Assembly (NCBI GenBank): GCA_009910795.1
Contig: VMEE01000093.1
Span: 62,001-126,000 of the forward strand
DNA length: 64,000 nucleotides
Source of the DNA: Dehalobacter sp. CP
GTDB lineage: Bacteria; Bacillota_B; Desulfitobacteriia; Desulfitobacteriales; Syntrophobotulaceae
Reading direction: 5' to 3'
The translations under genes and the position numbers were made by a program. Each line of letters begins with the position of its first letter. Position 1 is the stretch's first letter. Shown piece by piece: positions 18,621 through 25,894 of the stretch. Below the pieces are notes generated by a model. The model searched no databases. It saw nothing but the letters and a program-made list of their open reading frames with translations, and was not told the DNA's origin.

Positions 18621-19262
18621 ATGGAACGGAGTGTTCGCGAGTCAATCGCCGGCAGACGCCGGATTGGCATCATGGGAGGAACGTTTAATCCAATTCATTA
18701 CGGCCATCTGGTGGCTGCGGAGACAGCCAGGGTCGAATTTGCGCTTGACAAGGTCTTATTCATCCCCACAGGCATTCCTCCGCATAAAGTTGATTACCAG
18801 ATTGCAAATTCGGATCTGCGTTTTGCGATGGTCGAAATATCTATCCGCGACAATGAGAATTTTATCGCATCCAGAATTGAGATCGACAGGGAAGGCCCTT
18901 CATACACCTATGACACTTTAAAAGCCCTGCATCTGTTGTTCCCCGAACAGGAACTTTTTTTTATCACCGGTTCGGATGCGCTCCGGGATATTTTGAATTG
19001 GCGGGAAGCAGAAGGGATTATTGGAATATCCCAAATTATCGGGGCTTCGAGACCGGGGTATGAAATTGGTGTTTTTTTGGGAGAATTATTTGACAGATAT
19101 CCTTATGCCCAAAACAGAATATTCGAGATGGAAATTCCCGCTCTGGCTATATCTTCGACAGATATCAGAAAAAGGATCTGGAATAACAAGTCTATCCGTT
19201 ATTTGCTTCCAGAAGAAGTGCGGCGTTTCATCATAGAAAATAATATTTACATCAGTAAATAA
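18621..19262 (+). CDS. nadD: Nicotinate-nucleotide adenylyltransferase
   Basis: NAD biosynthesis: joins nicotinate mononucleotide and ATP to deamido-NAD. 213 residues; TAGGAG precedes ATG. The nucleotidyltransferase motif GGTFNPIHYGHL (about 18-29) and the C-terminal ISSTDIRKRI motif are both intact. The N-terminal extension of about 13 residues before RRIGIMGG is unusual but follows the only well-spaced ribosome site. Confidence 0.95.
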   Translation: MERSVRESIAGRRRIGIMGGTFNPIHYGHLVAAETARVEFALDKVLFIPTGIPPHKVDYQIANSDLRFAMVEISIRDNENFIASRIEIDREGPSYTYDTLKALHLLFPEQELFFITGSDALRDILNWREAEGIIGISQIIGASRPGYEIGVFLGELFDRYPYAQNRIFEMEIPALAISSTDIRKRIWNNKSIRYLLPEEVRRFIIENNIYISK

Positions 19263-19266
19263 ACAT

Positions 19267-19296
19267 TTGACTTCCGATAGGATTGTATACTATAGT
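19267..19296 (+). promoter_or_regulatory. Promoter for the RRM gene
   Basis: -35 TTGACT (19267-19272), an 18-base spacer and -10 TATAGT (19291-19296), just after nadD. Confidence 0.6.
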
Positions 19297-19343
19297 AATA
19301 GTTGTTTCATACTATAAACAAAATTATTTTAGAGGTGAATTCC

Positions 19344-19598
19344 ATGACAAAAACCCTGTACGTGGGCAATCTCCCCTGGAGTACGACTTCGGAGGAACTG
19401 ACTGAGTACTTTGCTCGGTTTGGCAATGTAATCGGCAGCAGAATCATTACCGACAGAGAAACCGGTCGCTCAAGAGGCTTTGGCTTTGTAGAAGTTGCTT
19501 CAGAGGACGCCGAGCGCTTAGCAGAAGAACTTAACGGCAGTGAGTTCAATGGCCGTTCATTGACAGTAAACGAAGCGAGACCTCGCCAAACTGTCTAA
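19344..19598 (+). CDS. Small RRM RNA-binding protein
   Basis: 84-residue single RNA-recognition-motif protein of the type seen in cyanobacteria and some Clostridia. RNP2 is LYVGNL and RNP1 is RGFGFVEV, both with aromatic RNA-contact residues. The start is ATG 19344 with AGAGGTG upstream; an earlier in-frame ATG at 19302 lies close to the promoter. It is probably monocistronic with its own promoter and a long structured 3' region. The RNA target is unknown; roles in cold or stress response are inferred from the family. Confidence 0.9.
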   Translation: MTKTLYVGNLPWSTTSEELTEYFARFGNVIGSRIITDRETGRSRGFGFVEVASEDAERLAEELNGSEFNGRSLTVNEARPRQTV

Positions 19599-19716
19599 TG
19601 TTTTTGGTTAGGGGTTTCTGTTAAGATAAATTCTGATCTTTAATGAGTCATAGGGCTCTATATAAATAGCACGAAGAATCCTGGTTTATCTTACATTTTC
19701 GGACCCTGGACCCGAG

Positions 19717-19748
19717 AGAATACGGTACAGCAAACTGTACCGTATTCT
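19717..19748. repeat. Perfect 14-bp hairpin downstream of the RRM gene
   Basis: AGAATACGGTACAG, loop CAAA, CTGTACCGTATTCT. It may end the RRM transcript, but only a weak T tract follows. It lies within the 299-base gene-free stretch 19599-19897; the earlier part of that stretch (19599-19716) shows only a separated inverted repeat TAAGATAAA / TTTATCTTA (19624 and 19684 areas). Confidence 0.6.
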
Positions 19749-19765
19749 TGTAGTTTGCCCACGGG

Positions 19766-19880
19766 TGGCCTAATGCCGCGACGTCCGTGGAGAGGAAGGC
19801 GTTAAATAGCCTTTACGGTGCAGCGTTACCAAGGATGATATAAAGCTGCCGGTATCATGGACGGCAAGGAGCGCTAAACT
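19766..19880. repeat. Repeat-family spacer upstream of yqeK
   Basis: Non-coding. It shares TGGCCTAATGC (19766) with 24581, GCGACGTCC (19778) with 31400, and GCGTTAAATAGCCTT (19799) with 31374. AAGGC...GCCTT forms a small hairpin. CAAGGAGCG recurs at 32273. Confidence 0.55.
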
Positions 19881-19897
19881 AAGAGAGGTTGAACGTT

Positions 19898-20482
19898 GTG
19901 AACGACCGGCTGGAATATTTCAGGACTTTAGCCTCACGAAAACTTTCGCTGGAAAGATTTCAGCACACGCTTGGGGTAGAAGCTCTAGCCGTGGAACTTG
20001 CCCCGAAGTTCGGTGTAAAAGAGGGAGATGCGGGCTTAGCTGCGCTTACCCATGACCTGGCTAAGGAGTATATTTATCCGGAACAGCTGAAAAAAGCCCG
20101 GGAATGGGGCCTTATTCTTTATCCGGAAGATCTGGAAATTCCCCAGGTTATTCACGGAAGAGTCGCAGCTTATATGCTGCAGAACCTTTACGCGATAAAA
20201 AACGAGGATGTCCTGAATGCGGTTGCGAATCATACCTCGGGGAGACCGGGTATGTCCCTTCTGGAAATGTTGATTTACAGTGCCGATCTCACGGAACCCG
20301 GGAGGAATTTCCCCGGTGTAGACAAGCTTCGTCAGAAGTTGTATCATGACCTTAAGACAGGTACACTGGCTTGTGTGGAGCATACCTTGTACTATCTGAA
20401 GGAGAACAATAAACCGATTCATCCGCTGACGATTCTGACGTATGAAGATTTGAAAAATGGAAAAGCGTCTAAAGGAGGTTAG
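19898..20482 (+). CDS. yqeK: HD-domain hydrolase YqeK (Ap4A hydrolase type)
   Basis: Predicted symmetrical diadenosine tetraphosphate hydrolase. GTG 19898 is chosen because AGAGAGG lies nine bases upstream; a TTG at 19889 touches that site. 194 residues with HD-type ligands in FQHTLGVEALAVEL, ALTHDLAKEY, HGRVAAYM, NHTSGRPGM and YSADLTEPGRNF. rsfS begins three bases after its stop, the usual yqeK-rsfS pair after nadD. Confidence 0.9.
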   Translation: MNDRLEYFRTLASRKLSLERFQHTLGVEALAVELAPKFGVKEGDAGLAALTHDLAKEYIYPEQLKKAREWGLILYPEDLEIPQVIHGRVAAYMLQNLYAIKNEDVLNAVANHTSGRPGMSLLEMLIYSADLTEPGRNFPGVDKLRQKLYHDLKTGTLACVEHTLYYLKENNKPIHPLTILTYEDLKNGKASKGG

Positions 20483-20485
20483 AAT

Positions 20486-20833
20486 TTGGAAATAAGTCAT
20501 GACCAGCTGCAGAAAGTAGTTGACTTTATTGATGATAAAAGAGGCGGAAATATTTTGACCCTTGACTTAAAGGGAATATCCGTCATTGCAGATTATTTTA
20601 TGATTGCCACGGCAAACAGCACAACTCAGACCAAAGCAATTACCGAGTACCTTGCAGAAAAATTACCCGAGATCGGGATTTCGGTTTTAAGGATAGAAGG
20701 GCTTCCTGAAGCTCAGTGGGTGCTGATCGACTGTGGGGATCTGGTTATACATATTATGACACCAGATACCAGAGAGTTTTATAGTCTGGAAAGACTGTGG
20801 GCCGATGCCCGGGAAGTCGTATTATATAACTGA
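20486..20833 (+). CDS. rsfS: Ribosomal silencing factor RsfS
   Basis: Binds L14 and blocks subunit joining under starvation. 115 residues; TTG start with AAAGGAGG eight bases upstream. Conserved segments are ISVIADYFMIATANSTTQ, LRIEGLPEAQWVLIDCGDLVIH and FYSLERLW. End of the yqeK-rsfS unit. Confidence 0.95.
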   Translation: MEISHDQLQKVVDFIDDKRGGNILTLDLKGISVIADYFMIATANSTTQTKAITEYLAEKLPEIGISVLRIEGLPEAQWVLIDCGDLVIHIMTPDTREFYSLERLWADAREVVLYN

Positions 20834-20904
20834 TTTTTGATTCTATATAGAATTAAAATCTAAACGATTAAATCATTAATTTGAATATCCAATCTAATAT
20901 TTTT

Positions 20905-21118
20905 ACGCTTTGAAGGAAAGCAGTACCTGAAAGGGATGAATCAGAGAGACGGCGGTTGGTGTGAGCCGTTTTCACCAGGCGGGGAACTCGTTCTTGAGCA
21001 GTGTCCGGGCAGCAACGGATGCCGGTGAGAACCGTTATAATCTTTAAGCGCACAGAATTAGGGTGGTACCGCGGGAGCAAACTCTCGTCCCTTGGGGATG
21101 GGGGTTTTTATCTATTTT
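20905..21118 (+). promoter_or_regulatory. T-box leader of leuS, specifier CTC (Leu)
   Basis: tRNA-sensing leader in the 337-base space before leuS. AGCAGTACC opens stem I; GGTTGGTGTGAGCC (20953-20966) is the conserved distal region; the specifier loop GGAACTCG puts the Leu codon CTC at 20987-20989. The T-box AGGGTGGTACCGCGG (21060-21074) follows, then a terminator around TCGTCCCttggGGATGGGGG with a T run. Uncharged tRNA-Leu should favour the antiterminator and raise leuS. A GTG within the T-box opens a spurious longer frame. Confidence 0.92.
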
Positions 21119-21170
21119 TGCAGAACAATTAAAGACTGTTCTGTTGGAAAGAACTTTGGAGGTCGGATCT

Positions 21171-23663
21171 ATGCAGGAAAGATATTTGTTCAACGAGATT
21201 GAGTCAAAATGGCAGAAAGCCTGGCTGGAGAACAAAGCAGGAAAAACTGAGGAGAATAGCGGTAAAGAAAAGTTTTATGCACTTGCCATGTTTCCATACC
21301 CATCTGGAAATTTACATATGGGACATGTCCGCAATTATTCGATCGTTGATGTGATTGCCCGCTTCAAAAGGATGCAGGGCTATGATGTGCTGCACCCGAT
21401 TGGCTGGGATGCCTTCGGCCTTCCCGCTGAAAATGCCGCGATCAAGCATCAGACACCGCCGGCAGAGTGGACCTGGAAAAATATTGCGAACATGAAGCGA
21501 CAGCTTCAGGAGATGGGTATTTCCTACGATTGGGACAGAGAAGTTGCAACCTGCCACCCCGAGTATTACCGCTGGACACAATGGATTTTTAATCAGTTCT
21601 ATCAACATGGTTTGGTCTATAAGAAGAAGGCCGCTGTAAACTGGTGCCCGTCCTGCGCGACAGTGTTGGCGAACGAACAGGTCGTGGACGGCGCCTGCGA
21701 GCGCTGCGATACACCTGTTACCAAAAAAGATCTGGAACAATGGTTTTTCAAAATTACGGATTATTCGGAGCAGCTCTTAAATGACTTGGATAAGCTTACA
21801 GGCTGGCCGGAAAAAGTAAAAACCATGCAGCGCAACTGGATTGGCCGTTCTGAAGGGGCCGAAGCTAGATTTAAAATTGAAGGCACCACGGATATGATCA
21901 CTGTATTCACGACCAGAGTCGATACGATTTTTGGCGTGAGCTATGTGGTTCTTGCCCCGGAACATCCGCTGGTTACACAGCTCGTCAAAGGAACACAGTA
22001 TGAACAAGGCGTGCTCGCTTTTATCGAGAAGATGAAAGGCTTGAACGAAATTGCGAGAACCTCATCGGAAGCAGAAAAAGAAGGTATGTTTATCGGAAAC
22101 TACTGCATCAACCCATTAAGCGGAGAGAGGATCCCGATCTGGATTGCCAATTACGTTCTTCTCGAATATGGAACCGGAGCTGTTATGGGGGTTCCGGGAC
22201 ATGATGAAAGAGATTTTGCCTTTGCCGGGAAGTACGGTCTGCCGATCGCGAGAGTCATTCTTGATCCTAAAGTTTCCACTGCAGATAAAGATATGCCGAT
22301 GAAAGAAGCGTATATTGAAGACGGGACCATGGTCAACTCCCTTGATTTTGACGGACTGGATAACCGGATGGCCTGGGACAGGATGGCTGCCAAACTGGAA
22401 AAGCTGCAGCTTGGTGAGCGTAAAATCAATTACCGCCTTAGAGACTGGCTGATTTCCCGTCAGCGCTATTGGGGTGCGCCTATTCCGATGATTTACTGTG
22501 ATACGTGCGGCGTTGTGCCTGTGCCGGATGACCAGCTGCCGGTGCTGCTGCCTGATGATGTCGTGTTCAAGGCCGGTGAAAACCCGCTGACCACTTCCCA
22601 GAGCTTTGTGCAAACAACTTGTACGAAGTGCGGAGGCCCTGCCAGAAGAGAAACCGATACGATGGACACCTTCATGTGCTCTTCGTGGTACTATCTGAGG
22701 TATTGTGACCCGCGGAATCCGGATAAGGCTTTTGACGAAAAAAACGCTGCCAAATGGATGAACGTCGACCAGTATGTCGGCGGTGTCGAGCATGCGATCC
22801 TGCATCTGCTCTATTCACGCTTTTTTACTAAAGCCCTGAGAGATTTTGGCTACCTCCAGGTGGATGAGCCATTTGCGAATCTGCTTACCCAGGGAATGGT
22901 CTGCATGGACGGTTCCAAGATGTCCAAATCCAAAGGAAATGTCGTCAGCCCTGAGGAGATCATCGGCAAATATGGTGCAGACACGGCTAGAATGTTCATT
23001 CTGTTTGCTGCCCCGCCTGAACGGGATCTGGAGTGGAGCGAACAGGGTGTTGAAGGTTGCTACCGCTTTTTAAACCGTGTCTGGCGGCTTATTGTCCAGT
23101 ATCAAGCTGCTCTGGCTTCTGCAGGAAATGGCAGTGCTACACGTGAATCCTTCGCGGAGCTCGATGCCAAAGCCAAACAAATGCGTTTTACCACGCACAG
23201 TACCATCAGGAAAGTTACCAATGATGTCGGCAGCAGATTTAATTTCAATACCGCGATCAGCTCCATTATGGAATTGGTTAACGCGCTTTACCTATATAAA
23301 GAAGAAAAAGATGCCAACCTGGCCGTTGCCAGAGAAGGCATTGAAACACTGCTGAAGCTCTTGGCACCGTTTGCGCCACATATCGCCGAAGAGCTCTGGG
23401 CAGAACTTGGAAACACCGAAAGCATTCATAAACAGGCTTGGCCCATTGAAGATGAGACGGCGCTGATCGAAGAGGAGATCACGATTATTCTCCAGGTAAA
23501 CGGAAAAGTTCGCGACAAGGTTCAGGTCCCAGCCGAAATTTCTAAAGAGGGACTGGAAAAGATGATTCTGTCTTCAGAAAAAGTCAAACAGCACCTTGAA
23601 GGAAAAACCGTCATCAAAGTGATCACGGTTCCGGGTAAACTGGTGAATATCGTTGTGAGGTAA
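21171..23663 (+). CDS. leuS: Leucyl-tRNA synthetase
   Basis: Charges tRNA-Leu. ATG 21171 has GGAGG eight bases upstream; 830 residues, normal for bacterial LeuRS. HIGH as [15 protein letters not shown], zinc-type cysteines CPSCAT and CERC, CP1 editing domain with [15 protein letters not shown] and [21 protein letters not shown] as [15 protein letters not shown], and the C-terminal domain ending [13 protein letters not shown]. It is controlled by the T-box. Confidence 0.98.
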   Translation: MQERYLFNEIESKWQKAWLENKAGKTEENSGKEKFYALAMFPYPSGNLHMGHVRNYSIVDVIARFKRMQGYDVLHPIGWDAFGLPAENAAIKHQTPPAEWTWKNIANMKRQLQEMGISYDWDREVATCHPEYYRWTQWIFNQFYQHGLVYKKKAAVNWCPSCATVLANEQVVDGACERCDTPVTKKDLEQWFFKITDYSEQLLNDLDKLTGWPEKVKTMQRNWIGRSEGAEARFKIEGTTDMITVFTTRVDTIFGVSYVVLAPEHPLVTQLVKGTQYEQGVLAFIEKMKGLNEIARTSSEAEKEGMFIGNYCINPLSGERIPIWIANYVLLEYGTGAVMGVPGHDERDFAFAGKYGLPIARVILDPKVSTADKDMPMKEAYIEDGTMVNSLDFDGLDNRMAWDRMAAKLEKLQLGERKINYRLRDWLISRQRYWGAPIPMIYCDTCGVVPVPDDQLPVLLPDDVVFKAGENPLTTSQSFVQTTCTKCGGPARRETDTMDTFMCSSWYYLRYCDPRNPDKAFDEKNAAKWMNVDQYVGGVEHAILHLLYSRFFTKALRDFGYLQVDEPFANLLTQGMVCMDGSKMSKSKGNVVSPEEIIGKYGADTARMFILFAAPPERDLEWSEQGVEGCYRFLNRVWRLIVQYQAALASAGNGSATRESFAELDAKAKQMRFTTHSTIRKVTNDVGSRFNFNTAISSIMELVNALYLYKEEKDANLAVAREGIETLLKLLAPFAPHIAEELWAELGNTESIHKQAWPIEDETALIEEEITIILQVNGKVRDKVQVPAEISKEGLEKMILSSEKVKQHLEGKTVIKVITVPGKLVNIVVR

Positions 23664-23669
23664 GACGGT

Positions 23670-24389
23670 TTAAGAAAATAGCTGTTCAAGAGGGACAGAC
23701 AAGCCTTCAAAATATAGAGACTTGACCGTATCGTTGCTCTGATAAACGCGGTATTCCCTGATATCCTGTTCGGCAAAGCAGTATAAATACACTTCTCTGC
23801 GCCAGGGATTCACAATCCAATATTCCAATATACCGGCCTGCAGATATAAACTTAGTTTTTTCAGCAGGTCTTTTTTTTGTGTTGAATCGGACAATACTTC
23901 AAGAACCAGGGTAGGTACGCCGGTATACCTGCCTTTTTCATTGATATTTTCAGTATCGCAAATCACAATCATATCAGGCTGGACAACATTTTTATTGTCA
24001 CTGACTGAAAGGGTTACGTCGAACGGAGAAGTCAGCGGACGGCATTTCTTGCCTTTGAAATAGTTGTACAGGACATTGGATATTTCCATGATGATGCACT
24101 GGTGGTCATAAGTAGGAGAAGCCAAAAGGTAGACCTCTCCGTCAATATACTCGTAGCGATTTTCACTTGATTCAGAGAGCATTAAAAAGTCTTCATACGT
24201 GATCTTTTCTTGGCCCCAGGAATAGCTTTCAGCTCTTTCAGCAACGACTGAAACATCTTTTCCGGGCTCCTCATAGCGTCTAACGACTACTGTTTTTTTG
24301 CCGTTTTTCGTGATAATAATGTCTTCAAACCAGGCTAGCTTCAGATAGCGGCCAAAATTATTCTGGGCTTCAGTTGAGGTAATTTCCAT
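23670..24389 (-). CDS. Phd/YefM-type antitoxin domain fused to Uma2-family nuclease domain
   Basis: 239 residues, GGAGGTG before ATG. Residues 1-45 (ITSTEAQNNFGRYLKLA, then IITKNGKKTVVVRRYEE) match the Phd/YefM antitoxin DNA-binding fold. Residues about 62-239 are a Uma2 (DUF820) domain of the PD-(D/E)xK superfamily, with NRYEYIDGEVYLLASP, the catalytic-type VVQPDMIV, LVLEVLS and a following KK, then LEYWIVNPW. The nuclease residues appear intact; activity is untested for most Uma2 proteins. Two identical palindromes lie at its own start region (separate entry). Convergent with leuS, six bases apart. Confidence 0.8.
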   Translation of the reverse strand: MEITSTEAQNNFGRYLKLAWFEDIIITKNGKKTVVVRRYEEPGKDVSVVAERAESYSWGQEKITYEDFLMLSESSENRYEYIDGEVYLLASPTYDHQCIIMEISNVLYNYFKGKKCRPLTSPFDVTLSVSDNKNVVQPDMIVICDTENINEKGRYTGVPTLVLEVLSDSTQKKDLLKKLSLYLQAGILEYWIVNPWRREVYLYCFAEQDIREYRVYQSNDTVKSLYFEGLSVPLEQLFS

Positions 24390-24403
24390 TAGAGCACCTC
24401 CAC

Positions 24404-24461
24404 ATTAGCTAATATAAAAAATTAGCTAATGCAATTGTAACATATTTACCAATTGTGTCAA
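24404..24461 (-). promoter_or_regulatory. Promoter with twin palindromic operator for the Phd-Uma2 gene
   Basis: On the minus strand, -35 TTGACA (24456-24461), a 16-base spacer and -10 TACAAT (24434-24439). Downstream, two copies of the perfect palindrome ATTAGCTAAT (24421-24430 and 24404-24413), centres 17 bases apart, cover the expected start site at about 24427 and the leader. This is a typical place for autorepression by the N-terminal Phd-like domain; the binding itself is inferred. Confidence 0.7.
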
Positions 24462-24478
24462 ATTTAAATATACAGTTA

Positions 24479-24517
24479 AAACCAGCCACGATTCGAATAG
24501 AGAATCGTGGCTGGTTT
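24479..24517 (-). terminator. 16-bp perfect hairpin, likely terminator of the small minus-strand gene
   Basis: AAACCAGCCACGATTC (24479-24494), a seven-base loop and GAATCGTGGCTGGTTT. On the minus strand TTTTAAC follows, consistent with termination of the transcript from 24920. On the plus strand only TTT follows. It is 107 bases past that gene's stop. Confidence 0.6.
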
Positions 24518-24528
24518 GCCACGGAAAA

Positions 24529-24596
24529 TGACACACGAAGTGCCTGGTGTCAACACGTTAGGGATAACAAAGTGTTCAACTGGCCTAATGCTGCGG
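24529..24596. repeat. Short inverted and family repeats in the spacer
   Basis: TGACAC (24529) and GTGTCA (24547) bracket GAAGTGCCTGG, and ACAC/GTGT brackets GTTAGGGATAACAAA after it. TGGCCTAATGCTGCGG (24581-24596) nearly repeats 19766-19781. No coding sequence. Confidence 0.45.
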
Positions 24597-24623
24597 TGCA
24601 ATTCAGAAGATCAGAATGAGGAA

Positions 24624-24920
24624 TTAATAATAAGGGTATGGCCTGTAAGGCCCGTACGGGTAAGGGCCATAAGCATAACGGGAGCCGTAGGCCAGGCCTG
24701 CCCCGTAAGCAAAAGGAATACTCAGTGCTAAAGCGGCTATAGCCAGGAACGGAAGAAACAGAAATCCCGGGTTATTGGAATGAAACAGAATACCGTCCTG
24801 ACGGACTTCAACAATTTGTCCGTGGTAGGTTTTACCGTCAAAGAGACTTACTGTGGCCTGATTCCCTGCATAAGGAGCAACAAGTTCATAATTCAGATGG
24901 GTTCCTCTAAATAATGTCAT
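24624..24920 (-). CDS. Small membrane protein with Sm-like N-terminal part and Tyr/Pro/Gly tail
   Basis: Family not recognised. From ATG 24920 (AGGAGG 15 bases upstream; a GTG at 24935 touches that site) it has 98 residues. The N-terminal part GNQATVSLFDGKTYHGQIVE resembles a small beta-barrel of Sm/KOW type; FLFLPFLAIAALALSIPFAY is one membrane helix; the tail repeats YGPYPYGPYRPYPYY. Such aromatic, proline-rich tails occur in spore coat and surface proteins, but that is only a resemblance. Confidence 0.6.
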   Translation of the reverse strand: MTLFRGTHLNYELVAPYAGNQATVSLFDGKTYHGQIVEVRQDGILFHSNNPGFLFLPFLAIAALALSIPFAYGAGLAYGSRYAYGPYPYGPYRPYPYY

Positions 24921-25087
24921 TGGGAGCGAGAGCACCTCCTTGTAAAAATTTGCCAGTTTCGGCTGATATATTCTATGTTTTGGAATAGAAATGGGAACAT
25001 TCTCATGATCAGGTTTAAAGTTTAAGCGCGCTGATTAACTTGGAAACGGCAAAAAAATGTGATCCACACAAAGGAATTTGGAAGTAA

Positions 25088-25726
25088 ATGGAGAATAATG
25101 GAAAAAGAGGGGGGTATGGACGTTTGGAGAAAAAGCTGAGGCTGCTTTGGTGGGGCATTTTGGGTGTATTACTGGTTCTGGCCGTTGTGAAACTGTTTTT
25201 GCCAGTAAACAGCCCGGTTGAAGTTAATCAGGCAGAAGAAAACAGGGAGATTGTGGTTTATATTTCGGGTGCAGTTGTGCATCCCGGTCTTTTGCGCCTC
25301 CCTTTGAATGCCAGGTTGGATGATGCGCTGCAGGCAGCGGAATTGACAGGTGAAGCTGACCTTGAAGTATTGAATCCTGCCCAAAAGCTCAAGGATGGAC
25401 AAAAAATAATTGTGGCCTCAAAGAGTACCGGGACGGGTCAATTAACCGGAAATGAGGTCCAAAATAAGACTCAAAATAAGACCGAGAACAGCGTAGCTCA
25501 GTCGGCGGGTACAACAGACGGATTATCGACAAAAGTCAATATCAATACCGCAGGTATTAATGAACTGGATACTATTCCGGGGATCGGTCCGGCCTTAGCC
25601 CAGCGAATTATTGATTATCGTACGGAAAACGGGTGGTTCTCCGCACCGGAAGAGATTCAAAATGTTTCGGGGATCGGTTCAAAGACCTATGAGAAAATGG
25701 AGAAGTATATCTCTGTCGGTCCGTAA
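25088..25726 (+). CDS. comEA: Competence protein ComEA
   Basis: Membrane-anchored double-strand DNA receptor of the transformation machinery. ATG 25088 (AAGGAA 11 bases upstream); an in-frame TTG at 25124 follows AGAGGGGGG with good spacing and is an alternative. Up to 212 residues: membrane helix about 18-40, SLBB domain (about 50-115, VVYISGAVVHPGLLRLP), a Q/N/T-rich linker, then two helix-hairpin-helix motifs (VNINTAGINELDTIPGIG, SGIGSKTYEKM). The order leuS-comEA-comEC is conserved in Firmicutes, here with two extra genes between leuS and comEA. Confidence 0.93.
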   Translation: MENNGKRGGYGRLEKKLRLLWWGILGVLLVLAVVKLFLPVNSPVEVNQAEENREIVVYISGAVVHPGLLRLPLNARLDDALQAAELTGEADLEVLNPAQKLKDGQKIIVASKSTGTGQLTGNEVQNKTQNKTENSVAQSAGTTDGLSTKVNINTAGINELDTIPGIGPALAQRIIDYRTENGWFSAPEEIQNVSGIGSKTYEKMEKYISVGP

Positions 25727-25766
25727 CGTGATAAAACAGTATGTCTGAGGCAAGTCTGTGGGCCAC

Positions 25767-25862
25767 AATATCCGCGTGCCATGAAGGACACAATCCGCAA
25801 ATAGCCGCGCTGCGTTATCCTGCTCCGCTCATAGCGGAACTGCAGCTCTCAGACTGATCATA
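25767..25862. repeat. Repeat-family spacer between comEA and comEC
   Basis: Non-coding; opens with AATATCCGCGTGCCATG (25767-25783), identical to 54916-54932, and closes with CTGATCATA (25854-25862), as at 54989-54997. It contains the hairpin TCCGCTcatAGCGGA. The spacer also separates two genes that usually lie close together. Confidence 0.65.
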
Positions 25863-25894
25863 GGGTGTTTGCATACTAAAATGAAAAAAAGGTC

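Noticed and set aside
21063..21170. N-terminal extension of leuS from a GTG inside the T-box
   Set aside because: The GTG belongs to the conserved T-box sequence, and a strong ribosome site with ATG at 21171 gives a normal LeuRS start.
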